Assembly (NCBI RefSeq): GCF_002414005.1
Contig: NZ_DHYG01000066.1
Span: forward strand, 62,001-126,000
DNA: 64,000 nt
From: Psychrobacter sp. UBA5136
GTDB lineage: Bacteria > Pseudomonadota > Gammaproteobacteria > Pseudomonadales > Moraxellaceae
Direction: 5' to 3'
Shown: piece after piece, positions 27,601-35,750 of the stretch
Position numbering within the stretch: position 1 is the stretch's first letter
Layout: every line of letters starts with the position of its first letter
Notes under the pieces: generated by a model
Seen by the model: the letters and a program-made list of their open reading frames with translations, nothing else
Database searches by the model: none
What the model was told of the DNA's origin: nothing
Position numbers and translations under genes: made by a program

Positions 27601-28144
27601 GAATTTGCGCTATCAAAGCCAAGCGCCGCTGGTTTATCCGCCGTATCAAACGATAGACAGCGCTAAAGATGAGAAAACAGAGAATACCGCCCCATTGCAA
27701 AATAGTACGGACTTAAGCGCTAATCAGCTTAACGCTTCGGAGATTTTAAATTGGCAAGATGCTTTGACGCGCTCAGCCAATAAGCCAGATTTGGCTGCCA
27801 AGCTCATCATTATGATGCTCGATACCATCAATGATGAAAAGCAAGCATTGATGCAGGCATGGGAGAGCCGAAACCGCAGTGCGCTTGCGCAAATTGCCCA
27901 TCGTATATTGGGCGGCAGTCGTTATACTGGCGTGCCGCAATTGCGTCAGGCAAGCCAAGATTTAGAGGATAAATGCTTATTAAATATCCAGCATACCACG
28001 CCTGCGCAATTTGCCATGCTTGAGCCTTATTATGAAGCGCTGTTGACCGCCTTAAATAATTTACAAACGCTCGATTTATCGACTTATCCTCAGCTTAATT
28101 ATCATCGCCTGAGTGAAAATGATATGACGTGGAAAATGATTTAA
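24671..28144 (+). CDS. gacS: GacS/BarA-type hybrid sensor histidine kinase
   Basis: A 1157-residue tripartite sensor kinase, in the family that controls CsrA/RsmA-binding small RNAs through GacA/UvrY. Order: membrane segment (about 14-38), periplasmic sensor region (39-185), second membrane segment (186-208), HAMP, HisKA with H313 in NISHELRTPLNS, HATPase (N box, DSGKGIS, GGTGLGL), a degenerate receiver-like region (about 560-665), a receiver with D695/D696 and phospho-acceptor D794 in FMDIQMPRMSG, a long polar linker, and a C-terminal Hpt with H1077 in AQIAHRILGGS. The receiver carries an insertion of about 55 residues (roughly 733-787). It is longer than the usual 900-930. Name assigned by architecture and the cysM neighbourhood. 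Confidence 0.9.
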   Translation: MAYKKRFDTSSAYGQLIVLVFLPICLLAAVGGILVFYETMRASNSEQEALAEAVLIRYTPAIAELIPELLEHKEQQAKQASSDSADESTQTVITKLEGIQDRLGRMQSEQHVQRIAIINENNEVLASVGYGIDEEWPQIDASKRFLSQKSTPIGTAYGSTLGEFDGQQLWLLVDMDNEPLYIARYRIAMALAITGLFTILILLLSLNIYSKRWIAPIYELRLQLQRTHVDNLYQPIPVESNGELNLLQQDLVRTLRRLHASFQDLKDHAEQTEDDLRLAFDEMEMQNISIRNARDAAISTSQAKSAFLANISHELRTPLNSIDGFINLLARHGELNPEQDLYVQTIRKSSAHLLALVNDVLDFSKIEAGKLVLDRHEFDLYDTIYDVVDMLSPVAAEKGLRMAVLFYNDVPMRINGDALRLKQVLTNIVGNAIKFTDSGDVVVRVSLDDHRDNYLMISVQDSGKGISLSDQKTLFQSFSQGDPSITRQYGGTGLGLVISKQLTRLMGGDIGFYDNVQENISNQGATFWFRMPAHVDVLEAATGQTIELPVLAPLASDTDEFNVLVWINHTASIQVLKASLQHLPITLTQANSLPGVLESLKERGNYWDWVIVDDDTQDDMMALLKQIRLHYQGKLAVFGYQVAADQALLNRYHANILYEPLDKRQLYAMLDTQKRSAPSGIQEPRWKGVTVLAVDDHLPNLLVLDALLSELGIHVITASSGFDAIEIISKQQTKHIKAAQAEKRSLAKKTQISKAEARDDVSKSAVNSLHLDDSPTEDKNGAAHKNSIDLIFMDIQMPRMSGHEAARQIRNIETPDHHIPIIALTAHGLADERDKLIASGINDYVGKPISQPQLLQVLQKWLGRTDSVPPLTTIHSDDLQSLELENRDVDSSNLQNVLAQNASNTSAAPLDLTMPNYPLVKDNEDNRLTDSVAKVKSPAKITRPLSLKKIRDDYLRDSQPREDYRRETPRETQPRYENLRYQSQAPLVYPPYQTIDSAKDEKTENTAPLQNSTDLSANQLNASEILNWQDALTRSANKPDLAAKLIIMMLDTINDEKQALMQAWESRNRSALAQIAHRILGGSRYTGVPQLRQASQDLEDKCLLNIQHTTPAQFAMLEPYYEALLTALNNLQTLDLSTYPQLNYHRLSENDMTWKMI

Positions 28145-28294
28145 CGCCAATAACGATACCAATAATTATAAAATGGCTGACGATAAACGCTACCCTTACA
28201 GTCAGTTATTGATAAGGAAGGGGTAGTGTAAGGCTGTTAAGATTATACTGAGCACCAACCACTCGGTTTGTTTTATTTATTATTAAGGATGATT

Positions 28295-29107
28295 ATGCAC
28301 GCTATTGCCACTTATCAGTATGAGACATTACAAATCAGCGCGACCGACCATATAGTTACGGTGACCATCAATCGACCGGAAAAAAAGAACGCCATGAGTT
28401 TTAAAGTGGTCGAAGAGTTGATTGCGGTAGCAGGGCGCATTAGTAAAGATAAAACCATTCGTGCGGTGATTCTTAATGGCGCTGAAGGCACGTTTTGTGC
28501 CGGTATCGATTTGGGCGATTTAAACCATCCTAAAAACCAAGCGTTTGTGCTGTGGGAGCTTATCAAGCCTTGGCAGAGTCTCTTTCAACGCGTCTGCTTG
28601 GTTTGGCGTGATGTGCCCGTGCCAGTGATTGCGGTTTTAGAAGGCTACTGTATTGGCGCAGGCTTACAACTGGCGCTGGCGTGCGATGTTCGTATCAGTC
28701 GTCCTGATTGTAAATTGTCGATTATGGAAGCCAAGTGGGGGCTGGTACCCGATATGGGTTTAACCCAATCAGGGTTTGGCGTGGTACGCGCTGATATTTT
28801 AAAAGAGCTGGCAATGACCGCTCGTACTGTGGATGCCGAAGAAGGCAAAGCGCTCGGCTTGGTCAGCCATTGTAGTGAGACGCCACTTGAGCAGGCGCAA
28901 AAGCTTGCCGCCGAGTTTGCTGAGCGTTCACCCGATGCGGTACTGGCCAGTAAGCGCGTTATCAATGCCATGTTCGAGCAGCCAGCCACCACCTTATATA
29001 AAGAAAAACTCTGGCAACTAAAAATGATGTTTGGTCGCAACCGTAAACTGGCGCTTAGAAAAGCCAAGCAAGCCAGTACTGCTTTTGGTAAACGTCAGTT
29101 CCGTTAG
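28295..29107 (+). CDS. enoyl-CoA hydratase/isomerase (crotonase) family protein
   Basis: A 270-residue crotonase-fold enzyme acting on an acyl-CoA. Signatures: INRPEKKNAMSFKVVEEL near the start, FCAGIDLGDL (oxyanion hole), GYCIGAGLQLALACDVRIS, and KWGLVPDMGLT. The second catalytic position of classical hydratases is E in this KWGLVPD region's neighbourhood, but the exact reaction is not determinable. An AAGG ribosome binding site at 28285-28288 favours the ATG at 28295 over a TTG at 28268 or an ATG at 28289. It stands alone after the kinase gene. Similar proteins are often called crotonase/enoyl-CoA hydratase without a known pathway. Confidence 0.85.
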   Translation: MHAIATYQYETLQISATDHIVTVTINRPEKKNAMSFKVVEELIAVAGRISKDKTIRAVILNGAEGTFCAGIDLGDLNHPKNQAFVLWELIKPWQSLFQRVCLVWRDVPVPVIAVLEGYCIGAGLQLALACDVRISRPDCKLSIMEAKWGLVPDMGLTQSGFGVVRADILKELAMTARTVDAEEGKALGLVSHCSETPLEQAQKLAAEFAERSPDAVLASKRVINAMFEQPATTLYKEKLWQLKMMFGRNRKLALRKAKQASTAFGKRQFR

Positions 29108-29377
29108 ACAATTCACCCTACGTGGTTAGTTCGTTGGATTGTTTTATTTGAGCCGTTTATTTTATTCACAGCAAGCGTCTATTGAATTACAAGCAGATAG
29201 TGCAATATAGCATTGTCTGTTTACCTAGACTGCTTGCGTCGCTGCCTATAAGGATGCATGATTGTTTGTAGGATTTTTTTTAAATAAAAGTTCATTTTAA
29301 ATAAAAGCTTATTAAAATGACAAAACAAACAGCGCAGCAATAATAAAATAATCATCACTCTATAAAATGGTCTAACT

Positions 29378-30637
29378 ATGTCTGCTCCAAAATCCTCTCT
29401 GCCCAATAAACCGGTCGCTGCTGACCGAGTGCGTTCTGCTGATTTGCCTGTTGCATGGATTATGATGCTCGGGCTTATCGTGGCGGTAGGGCCCCTATCT
29501 ATTGATATGTATCTGCCCGCATTGCCCTCGATGGCAGAGGATTTCGGCGTATCGACTGCGTTTATGGCCAACTCTGTACCAGCGTATTTTCTTGGTTTGG
29601 TGTTTGGTCAGCTATTTTACGGCCCCTTTAGTGATCGCGTCGGTCGCGTCAAACCGTTATATATGGGCATGACTTTATATGTGATTGCCTCGATTGTTTG
29701 CGCGACGACCGATAATGAATACGTATTGTTTGTCGGTCGTACCTTTCAAGCGCTGGGCGCGTGCGTTGGGGCGGTTGTCACCCGTGCGGCAATACGTGAT
29801 CGCCTAACGGCCAAGCAAACCGCCAAAGCCTTTTCGATTATGATATTGGTCATGGGTTTAGCGCCGATATTGGCGCCATCACTTGGTGCTATGTTTTTAC
29901 AATTCTTTAGCTGGCATTCTATCTTTTGGTTCTTAGCGGCTTTTGGAGCGCTGAATTTATTACTGACAAAGTTTTTTTTCTTTGAAACCCTGACTGAAGA
30001 AAATCGTAACGTCCGTCCAGCCAAAGAAGTGCTCAGCCAATATTGGGATTTATTAAAAGACCCAACCTTTAATTATCCAGCGATTGGTGGCGGCTTATTA
30101 ATGGGCGCCATGTTTGTCTATATCAGCTCCGCTTCTGAATTGATCATGGATACCTATGGCGTGTCAGCCACCCATTTTGGTTGGCTATTTGGCATGAATG
30201 CGGCAGGATTTGTAGGATTAACGCAGCTGAATCAATGGTTGACCAATCGTTTTCGTATCTTAAGCATTCTACGATTTGGCGCGATGATGCAGGTCATCTC
30301 GGCTGCGGCGCTGTTTGCAACCGGTATTATTTTTGGTACGGATGCTTGGTTGCCGCTGGTTTTGGCGTGTATTTTCTTTTGTATTGCTGGCTTGGGTCTG
30401 ACGCAGCCGAACGCGTCGGCGATTGCACTCGCTTTTCAAAAACGTCGTGCGGGTATGGCCAGTGCTTTACAAGGCTCGTTGATGTTTTCGGTGGGTATTT
30501 TTGGCGGTTTATTATTAAACTTATTTCCCCTCAATCCAGTCCTGAAAATGGGCATTGCGCTCTTTGTACTGATGAGCCTTGGCGCTTATTTAATTTGGCA
30601 AATAGATCGTAATTTGGATTTGGATACTGCGGAGTGA
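29378..30637 (+). CDS. Bcr/CflA-type multidrug efflux MFS transporter
   Basis: A 419-residue inner-membrane proton antiporter with about 12 predicted membrane segments. PLSIDMYLPALPSMAEDFG after the first helix and FGQLFYGPFSDRVGRVKPL (MFS motif A) are typical of the Bcr/CflA subfamily, as is QALGACVGAVVTRAAIRD. Substrates cannot be deduced; bicyclomycin, sulfonamides or chloramphenicol are pumped by relatives. It lacks an obvious ribosome binding site. In the 270-nt upstream gap the 13-mer TTTTAAATAAAAG occurs twice (29278 and 29295). Confidence 0.9.
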   Translation: MSAPKSSLPNKPVAADRVRSADLPVAWIMMLGLIVAVGPLSIDMYLPALPSMAEDFGVSTAFMANSVPAYFLGLVFGQLFYGPFSDRVGRVKPLYMGMTLYVIASIVCATTDNEYVLFVGRTFQALGACVGAVVTRAAIRDRLTAKQTAKAFSIMILVMGLAPILAPSLGAMFLQFFSWHSIFWFLAAFGALNLLLTKFFFFETLTEENRNVRPAKEVLSQYWDLLKDPTFNYPAIGGGLLMGAMFVYISSASELIMDTYGVSATHFGWLFGMNAAGFVGLTQLNQWLTNRFRILSILRFGAMMQVISAAALFATGIIFGTDAWLPLVLACIFFCIAGLGLTQPNASAIALAFQKRRAGMASALQGSLMFSVGIFGGLLLNLFPLNPVLKMGIALFVLMSLGAYLIWQIDRNLDLDTAE

Positions 30638-30951
30638 TTAAGCAGGAGCTGTGCATAATAGCGCTAGCAGTCGCTAAGCGTTATATGGTAAAATACAGCG
30701 CAGCTATTTTTATCATTTAGGTTTAGGCATGTTGTTTAAATTTAAAGTTTAGCTCAATTTTTAAACCAACCCATCAAACAATGACACACACATCATGGCA
30801 AAAAATTGCTGGGTGTTTGGCGACTTGATTAATTTGCAAAGAAGTTAGTGCCGTTTCAATAAACGTTAAACATTAACGGTTAGCAAATGCGTGTTGCTAG
30901 ATAGGCAGTTTTTGTGATGTGGAGGCATAACCCAACCAATAGGAATTTCAC
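30638..30951 (+). other. rpsB leader region
   Basis: 314 nt before rpsB, with no gene. It has an extended -10 promoter candidate at 30686-30694, giving an untranslated leader of about 250 nt. In Enterobacteria and other gammaproteobacteria S2 represses rpsB-tsf through a structured leader of this kind. I infer the same here but have not folded it. Confidence 0.5.
30686..30694 (+). promoter_or_regulatory. extended -10 promoter of rpsB
   Basis: TGG followed by TAAAAT (30689-30694) is an extended -10 element. No convincing -35 is at 16-18 nt upstream. It lies about 257 nt before the rpsB start. Confidence 0.5.
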
Positions 30952-31764
30952 ATGGCTTCAAACAATCCAACCAAAATCGAAATGCGCGACTTATTACAAG
31001 CCGGCGCTCACTTTGGTCACCAAACACGTTTTTGGAATCCAAAAATGGGTCCATACATCTTTGGCGCCCGTAACAAGATTCATATCATCAACTTAGAGCA
31101 CACAGTAAAAGCGTTTAACGAAGCATTGACTTACGTAAACGGCCTAGCTGCTAAGAAAAACAAAGTATTATTTGTCGGTACTAAGCGCGCAGCAAGCGGC
31201 GTTATCCGCGAGCAAGCACAACGCGCTGGCATGCCATACGTTGACCATCGCTGGTTAGGTGGTATGTTGACTAACTGGAAAACCTTACGCCAGTCAATCA
31301 TTCGCCTAAAAGAGCTTGAAAAACAATCTGAAGACGGTACTTTTGCTAAGCTGACTAAGCGTGAAGCATTAGAGCGTACTCGTGATATGGAAAAACTTGA
31401 GCGCTCACTAGGCGGTATCAAAGACATGGGCGGCCTACCCGACGCTATCTTCGTTGTAGACGTTGATCACGAAGCAATCGCTATCAAAGAAGCTAAAAAT
31501 CTAGGTATCCCAGTTATCGGTATCGTTGATACCAACTCAAACCCAGATAACGTTGATTACATCATTCCAGCAAACGATGATGCTATCCGTGCTGTGAATT
31601 TGTATGTGACTTCTATTGCTGATGCGATTATCGCTGGTAAAGAGTACGCACAAACTCAAGCAGGCGGTAAAGCTGCTGACCAAGCACAAGACGCAGAGCA
31701 AGCACCTGCTACTGAAGAAGCAGCCGATACTAAAACTGAAGAAACTGCTACGCCAGCAGAGTAA
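30952..31764 (+). CDS. rpsB: 30S ribosomal protein S2
   Basis: S2 is a late-assembling protein of the small subunit, needed for S1 binding. MRDLLQAGAHFGHQTRFWNPKMGPYIFGARNKIHIINLEHT and HRWLGGMLTNWKTLRQSI are canonical. Length 270 against 241 in E. coli; the extra residues are an alanine/glutamate/threonine-rich tail (about 235-270) probably disordered. AGGAATTTCAC precedes the ATG. tsf follows 249 nt downstream, the usual pair. Confidence 0.98.
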   Translation: MASNNPTKIEMRDLLQAGAHFGHQTRFWNPKMGPYIFGARNKIHIINLEHTVKAFNEALTYVNGLAAKKNKVLFVGTKRAASGVIREQAQRAGMPYVDHRWLGGMLTNWKTLRQSIIRLKELEKQSEDGTFAKLTKREALERTRDMEKLERSLGGIKDMGGLPDAIFVVDVDHEAIAIKEAKNLGIPVIGIVDTNSNPDNVDYIIPANDDAIRAVNLYVTSIADAIIAGKEYAQTQAGGKAADQAQDAEQAPATEEAADTKTEETATPAE

Positions 31765-31869
31765 ATCGCTGAGTGATTAGGTTTCACTTTGTAAGGTTGC
31801 CTTGATAGTTTATCTATGAGCAGCCATATAAAGTTATTAATCACATAAAGTTTATACGTAAAGTTTATA

Positions 31870-31905
31870 ATAGGCATGATGTAGTTTTACTCGTCATGCC
31901 TTATT
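31870..31905 (+). terminator. possible partial terminator between rpsB and tsf
   Basis: An 8-bp stem AGGCATGA/TCATGCCT with a 14-nt loop, followed by TTATTATT. In E. coli a partial terminator between rpsB and tsf sets their ratio; this hairpin is in the right place, but the loop is large and the T-run is broken by A residues. Confidence 0.45.
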
Positions 31906-32013
31906 ATTAACGCGCCGAGCATCACTGACTTATTTGATAAAATGTGAGCGCGTTTAGCTATCGTGCACCCCCATACATAACAATACTCACCTACATAATA
32001 AAAGGTAACTCTT

Positions 32014-32895
32014 ATGTCAGAAGTAAAAATATCTGCCAAAATGGTAAAAGAATTGCGTGACCGTACTGGTCTTGGCATGATGGAATGTAAAAAAGCGTTA
32101 GAAGAAGCAAACGGCGATGTTGAAGTTGCTATTGATAACCTACGTAAATCTGGTCAAGCGAAAGCGGCTAAAAAAGCGGGTAACATCGCAGCTGACGGCG
32201 CTATCATCATCGCTCAAGGTGACAACAAAGCATTCTTGTTAGAAGTAAACTGCCAAACTGACTTCGTTGCAAAAGATGAAAGCTTCACGGCATTTGCAGA
32301 AAAAGTGGCCAATCTTGCGCTAGAAAACAACGTCACTGACGTTGCTGCTATCTCTGAATTGCCTTATGGCGATGGTCAAACCGTTGAAGAAGCACGCGTA
32401 TCTTTGGTACAAAAAATCGGTGAAAACATCCAAATTCGCCGCGTTGAAGTACTTGAAGGCGCAAACATCGCTTCATACCGTCACGGTCTACGTATCGGTG
32501 TGGTCGTATCTTATGAAGGCGGCAGCGAAGAGACGGGCAAAAACCTTGCAATGCACATTGCAGCGTTCAACCCTGTTGCAGTAGATGACGAAGACGTAGC
32601 GGCTGACGTACTAGCACGCGAAAAAGACATCATCGAAGCCAAAGCAAAAGAGTCTGGCAAGCCTGACAACATCGTTGAAAAAATGATCGAAGGTGGCTTA
32701 CGTAAATACCTAGACGAAGTAACGTTACTACGTCAGCCATATGTCATGGACAATGAGAAAAAAGTTGGTGACGTATTAAAAGCTGAGGGCGTAAAAGTGC
32801 TTGGTTTTAAACGCCTTGAAGTTGGTGAAGGCATCGAGAAGAAGCAAGAAGACTTTGCTGCTGAAGTTGCTGCCACGCAAGCGGCGAACAAGTAA
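32014..32895 (+). CDS. tsf: elongation factor Ts
   Basis: EF-Ts exchanges GDP for GTP on EF-Tu. The N-terminal helical domain has KELRDRTGLGMMECKKAL, and the TDFVAKDE motif that inserts into EF-Tu is at about residue 80-87 (NCQTDFVAKDESF). The C-terminal part includes LLRQPYVMD. Length 293, close to E. coli (283). AAAGGTAA precedes the ATG. It is the second gene of the rpsB-tsf operon and is followed by a strong terminator. Confidence 0.98.
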   Translation: MSEVKISAKMVKELRDRTGLGMMECKKALEEANGDVEVAIDNLRKSGQAKAAKKAGNIAADGAIIIAQGDNKAFLLEVNCQTDFVAKDESFTAFAEKVANLALENNVTDVAAISELPYGDGQTVEEARVSLVQKIGENIQIRRVEVLEGANIASYRHGLRIGVVVSYEGGSEETGKNLAMHIAAFNPVAVDDEDVAADVLAREKDIIEAKAKESGKPDNIVEKMIEGGLRKYLDEVTLLRQPYVMDNEKKVGDVLKAEGVKVLGFKRLEVGEGIEKKQEDFAAEVAATQAANK

Positions 32896-32932
32896 GCTTT
32901 AAATCATATAAAGCACATAGTATAGATATTAA

Positions 32933-32963
32933 AAAGCCCGTTATTCATTTAACGGGCTTTTTT
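32933..32963 (+). terminator. terminator of tsf
   Basis: An 11-bp stem (AAAGCCCGTTA with TAACGGGCTTT) and a 6-nt loop, followed by Ts. It is preceded by an A-run, so it can also act for the convergent lytic transglycosylase gene. Confidence 0.92.
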
Positions 32964-33024
32964 ATGTCTGTGCATTTTAAAAATTTAAAAGATGAGCTAT
33001 TTATTTTGAAGTCAAACGCAGGTA

Positions 33025-33834
33025 TTAGCGTAGGGCTAAATAAGCGGAGTTAGCATAGCTGGCACTGTTGCTATTATTACTGGTGCCATAACTGACGTTT
33101 TGCAGACCACCATTCGTAGTGCCACTAGAATTATTGGCGTTCATGCTATTACCCAATAGAGCTGCATCATTTTTATATAAGCTGTGATAGCGACTCATGA
33201 CGTTTTTGACGTAATTGCGCGTTTCTTTAAACGGCGGGATGCCGTTGTATTTATCAACGTTACCTTCGCCCGCGTTATAACCCGCTACCGCAAACTCAAC
33301 ATTGTTATTAAAGCGGCGCATCAGCCAAGCAATGTATTTGGCAGAGCCTTCGATATTATCAGCAGGATTCCACGGATTACTGACATCAAAGCGGCGCGCC
33401 GTTGCTGGCATCAGCTGCATCAAACCTTGGGCACCAACAGGTGAGCGCGCATTAGGATTAAACGCCGATTCTGTGTGCATCATGGCTTTCATCAGCGCTG
33501 GATCGACACCATGACGGGCGGCTGAGGCACGGATATAACTGTCATAAGAATTACGACTGCCGCTACTACTTGCCGCACTGCTACCGTAATCATAGCTATA
33601 ATTGCTACCAGCATTGTAGGCGCTTGAATCTTTATAGTAGGTAGTTTTTACTTTTTTATTAAATTTATCAAAATTACCGCTAGGATTGACGTTGGTGAGC
33701 AGTACTTGTCCGCTTTTATCTTTGTAGATATACATGTTTCCCGCTTGAGCGGCGATAGGTAGGCTAGTTAAAGCAACGGCAGAGAGTAAAATGGGTGACA
33801 AGTAGCGCGTCAGTAAAGGAGCAATATTTATCAT
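33025..33834 (-). CDS. lytic murein transglycosylase, SLT domain
   Basis: A 269-residue exported peptidoglycan lyase. A signal peptide covers residues 1-31 (cleaved after AQA). A short DUF4124-like segment (MYIYKDKSGQVLLTN) follows, then a serine/tyrosine-rich spacer (about 66-98), then the SLT domain with catalytic E122 in HTESAFNPNA, SPVGAQGLMQLMPATA and AVAGYNAGEGNVDKYNGIPPF. The tail is Asn/Ser-rich. The reading frame is open to 34017, but the ATG at 33834 starts directly at the signal peptide and is chosen for that reason; its ribosome binding site is weak. Confidence 0.9.
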   Translation of the reverse strand: MINIAPLLTRYLSPILLSAVALTSLPIAAQAGNMYIYKDKSGQVLLTNVNPSGNFDKFNKKVKTTYYKDSSAYNAGSNYSYDYGSSAASSSGSRNSYDSYIRASAARHGVDPALMKAMMHTESAFNPNARSPVGAQGLMQLMPATARRFDVSNPWNPADNIEGSAKYIAWLMRRFNNNVEFAVAGYNAGEGNVDKYNGIPPFKETRNYVKNVMSRYHSLYKNDAALLGNSMNANNSSGTTNGGLQNVSYGTSNNSNSASYANSAYLALR

Positions 33835-34278
33835 AGGGTTATCACTTTTTATCGAGTAAGAGCAAATTGCTTTGCTGATAAGCGCATGAGGCCGCGCGTC
33901 AAAGCGGTTATCGCGTCTGTAGGATTTTATAGCGAGCCAATGTGGCGCTACCCATACACGTCTAACAAAACCACTTGCAAAAGCTACAAAAAATAATAGT
34001 TGCTTACTATAACACAAAATAAGTTTTTGCCATATCTGAATGCGTGCACGCGCCCGAAAAAGCCCTTTTATTTTGTAAAAAAGCTGAACAAAATCAATAT
34101 GGTAATAGAGCCAGAGTTATTGAGCAGCTTATAACAGCAAGGTTTTTACCTTTATCTTTGAGGTAAAATTAAGTAAGAGCGGCTGTTAGAAATTCTAACA
34201 AATGAAATGGATTTAGGAGAAAAATAAAGCCCATCAAGGAGATAGGCTTTAAGGTGTGTACAATTAACTTAAATCATT
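33835..34278 (-). other. intergenic region between lrgB and the transglycosylase gene
   Basis: 444 nt. It carries the lrgB terminator at 34219-34250 and must hold the promoter of the transglycosylase. The first 180 nt are open in the transglycosylase frame, but the encoded residues lack a signal peptide character and are probably leader RNA. Confidence 0.5.
34219..34250 (-). terminator. terminator of the lrgAB pair
   Basis: Read on the minus strand: stem AAAGCC/GGCTTT extended inward by ATC/GAT around a one-base mismatch, then A followed by TTTTT. It lies 29 nt past the lrgB stop. Confidence 0.75.
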
Positions 34279-34968
34279 TTATGCCGATAAAGCACTAATA
34301 AAAATGGGTACCCAGACGGCGGTGACCAAACCGTTGACGGCTAAACCAAAGGCGGCATAGCGTCCAGCAGTATGGCTCATTTGCCACGCTTCTACGGTGC
34401 CAAACGCATGCGCCGCAAGGCCAAGCGCGAGGCCTTTGGCGCGGTCATCATCAATACCGCGAAATAAAAAACGTGCTAAGGTACCGCCAATCAGGCCTGA
34501 AACAATAATGATTAAGTTTGCTAAGGCCAGCGGCGCTTTAATCAAACCTGCCACGCTAAGACCAATCGGCGTGGTTACTGAACGGGTGGCAAATGCCAAA
34601 ATGGTCTCGTGACTAAGGGAAAATAAATAGGCCAATGACATGGGTAGCAAAGCACCAACCACGCTTGCCAACGCCACAATCATGGTCAGCTTTTTAACTG
34701 GCAAACCTTTAAAGTTCATCGCGGCCAATGGCACCGCCAGCAATACCGTCACATAGCCTAGCAAGTGGTCAAACACAGGTTTTGCTACGCTGTAATAATG
34801 GTTGTAATCCCACTGCAATATAAACAAAAACAGCAGTACTAAGACCAAAGCGGTGATGACCATCGGCAACCACGACAGCTTGCGCGCAAGAATGCGGGCG
34901 ATAACGTGAGCGGCCAAGGTCAATAATATCGCAGCAAGGGTCGCTGTAAACACACTATTAAAACTCAT
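34279..34968 (-). CDS. lrgB: LrgB/CidB family membrane protein
   Basis: A 229-residue inner-membrane protein with about 6-7 helices. The family signature ATRSVTTPIGLSVAGLI (about 128-144) and ARFLFRGIDDDRAKGLALGLAAHAFGTVEAW are clear LrgB features. The LrgA/LrgB and CidA/CidB proteins have been linked to control of murein hydrolases in Gram-positives and to transport of pyruvate or related metabolites; the role in this organism is not known. It is 22 nt downstream of the LrgA-like gene, so the two form an operon. Confidence 0.9.
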   Translation of the reverse strand: MSFNSVFTATLAAILLTLAAHVIARILARKLSWLPMVITALVLVLLFLFILQWDYNHYYSVAKPVFDHLLGYVTVLLAVPLAAMNFKGLPVKKLTMIVALASVVGALLPMSLAYLFSLSHETILAFATRSVTTPIGLSVAGLIKAPLALANLIIIVSGLIGGTLARFLFRGIDDDRAKGLALGLAAHAFGTVEAWQMSHTAGRYAAFGLAVNGLVTAVWVPIFISALSA

Positions 34969-34990
34969 AACGTTGCCTTGTTTCTACAGC

Positions 34991-35443
34991 TTAATGCTGT
35001 TCCCTTTGCTTATTGTTCTTTTTTACATTGTCGGTAACGATGTTATTTGTCTCATTGCCGTTACTTAAGGAGCGATTGGCTAGGATGGCCAGGCCCCAAA
35101 GCGGGATAAGTGTACTGATAATCATAGTTAGCATCACACCCCAAAACTCATCACCTAACGCAAATAGCAATAAACCTGCTCCAGCAGAAACGGGCAAAAA
35201 GGCAAAACCACTATCGACCAGTAACGTATTGCTTGCTTGGGTTAGCCAGTGGGGCAGCCCTTTTATAACTCGCCAAACCATCAAAATAACAAACATCGTT
35301 AAGAGGCCGACGATGTTGGCCGCTTTTTCGATTCCCGCCCATTGGCAAACAACGACTGCGGACTCACGAACCACCACGACCATTATCAGCGTTAATATGA
35401 GCGCCATCCATAAGGGTGTGTTGGAGGTAGAAGTAGACCTCAT
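34991..35443 (-). CDS. lrgA: LrgA/CidA family membrane protein
   Basis: A holin-like membrane protein of about 150 residues from the chosen start, with four predicted helices. NIVGLLTMFVILMVWRVIKGLPHWLTQASNTLLVDSGFAFLPVSAGAGLLLFALGDEFWGVMLTMIISTLIPLWG matches the family (compare SIIGMLILFVLLALQ...LFVPIGVGVM). The frame is open to an ATG at 35539, which would add one more hydrophobic segment but has no ribosome binding site; the ATG at 35443 has TAGG upstream and gives the family's usual length. Highly charged Asn/Lys tail. Partner of LrgB. Confidence 0.82.
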   Translation of the reverse strand: MRSTSTSNTPLWMALILTLIMVVVVRESAVVVCQWAGIEKAANIVGLLTMFVILMVWRVIKGLPHWLTQASNTLLVDSGFAFLPVSAGAGLLLFALGDEFWGVMLTMIISTLIPLWGLAILANRSLSNGNETNNIVTDNVKKNNKQREQH

Positions 35444-35750
35444 AAGAAAACCTAGCCAAGTCAGATATAAAACGATCAGATATAAAAAGAGACGCACTTT
35501 AACGAAGATGTTGTAACGGATGCATTTTAACGCAAGCATAGAGGCTGATTATATAGAGAGTAGGCAAACTAATAAAGTCTAGCTATGGACTGCGGATGCG
35601 AAAAGAATACGGTGTATTTTTTAAATGGTTTATATAAAAATGTCCATTACACCTAAAAATGCTAAGCGTAGGCCATATAAAAAGGACGCCATCATTTGAT
35701 AGCGTCCTGTTCTGAAATGGTTGAGTGTAAATGGTTAAGAGCAATTTTAT
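35444..35750 (-). other. intergenic region between hflX and lrgA
   Basis: 307 nt. It contains the hflX terminator at 35676-35708 and the presumed lrgAB promoter. The part just upstream of 35443 can also be read as an in-frame extension of LrgA up to 35539. Confidence 0.5.
35676..35708 (-). terminator. terminator of hflX
   Basis: On the minus strand: stem AGGACGC/GCGTCCT extended by ATCA/TGAT around a single mismatch, followed by TTTTTATA. 43 nt past the hflX stop. Confidence 0.85.

Noticed and set aside
33835..34017. Longer N-terminus for the lytic transglycosylase
   Set aside because: Starting at 34017 would put about 61 residues before a clear signal peptide, so the signal would be internal.
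35444..35539. LrgA starting at 35539
   Set aside because: The longer start has no ribosome binding site and would add an extra helix not typical of the family; the ATG at 35443 fits better.
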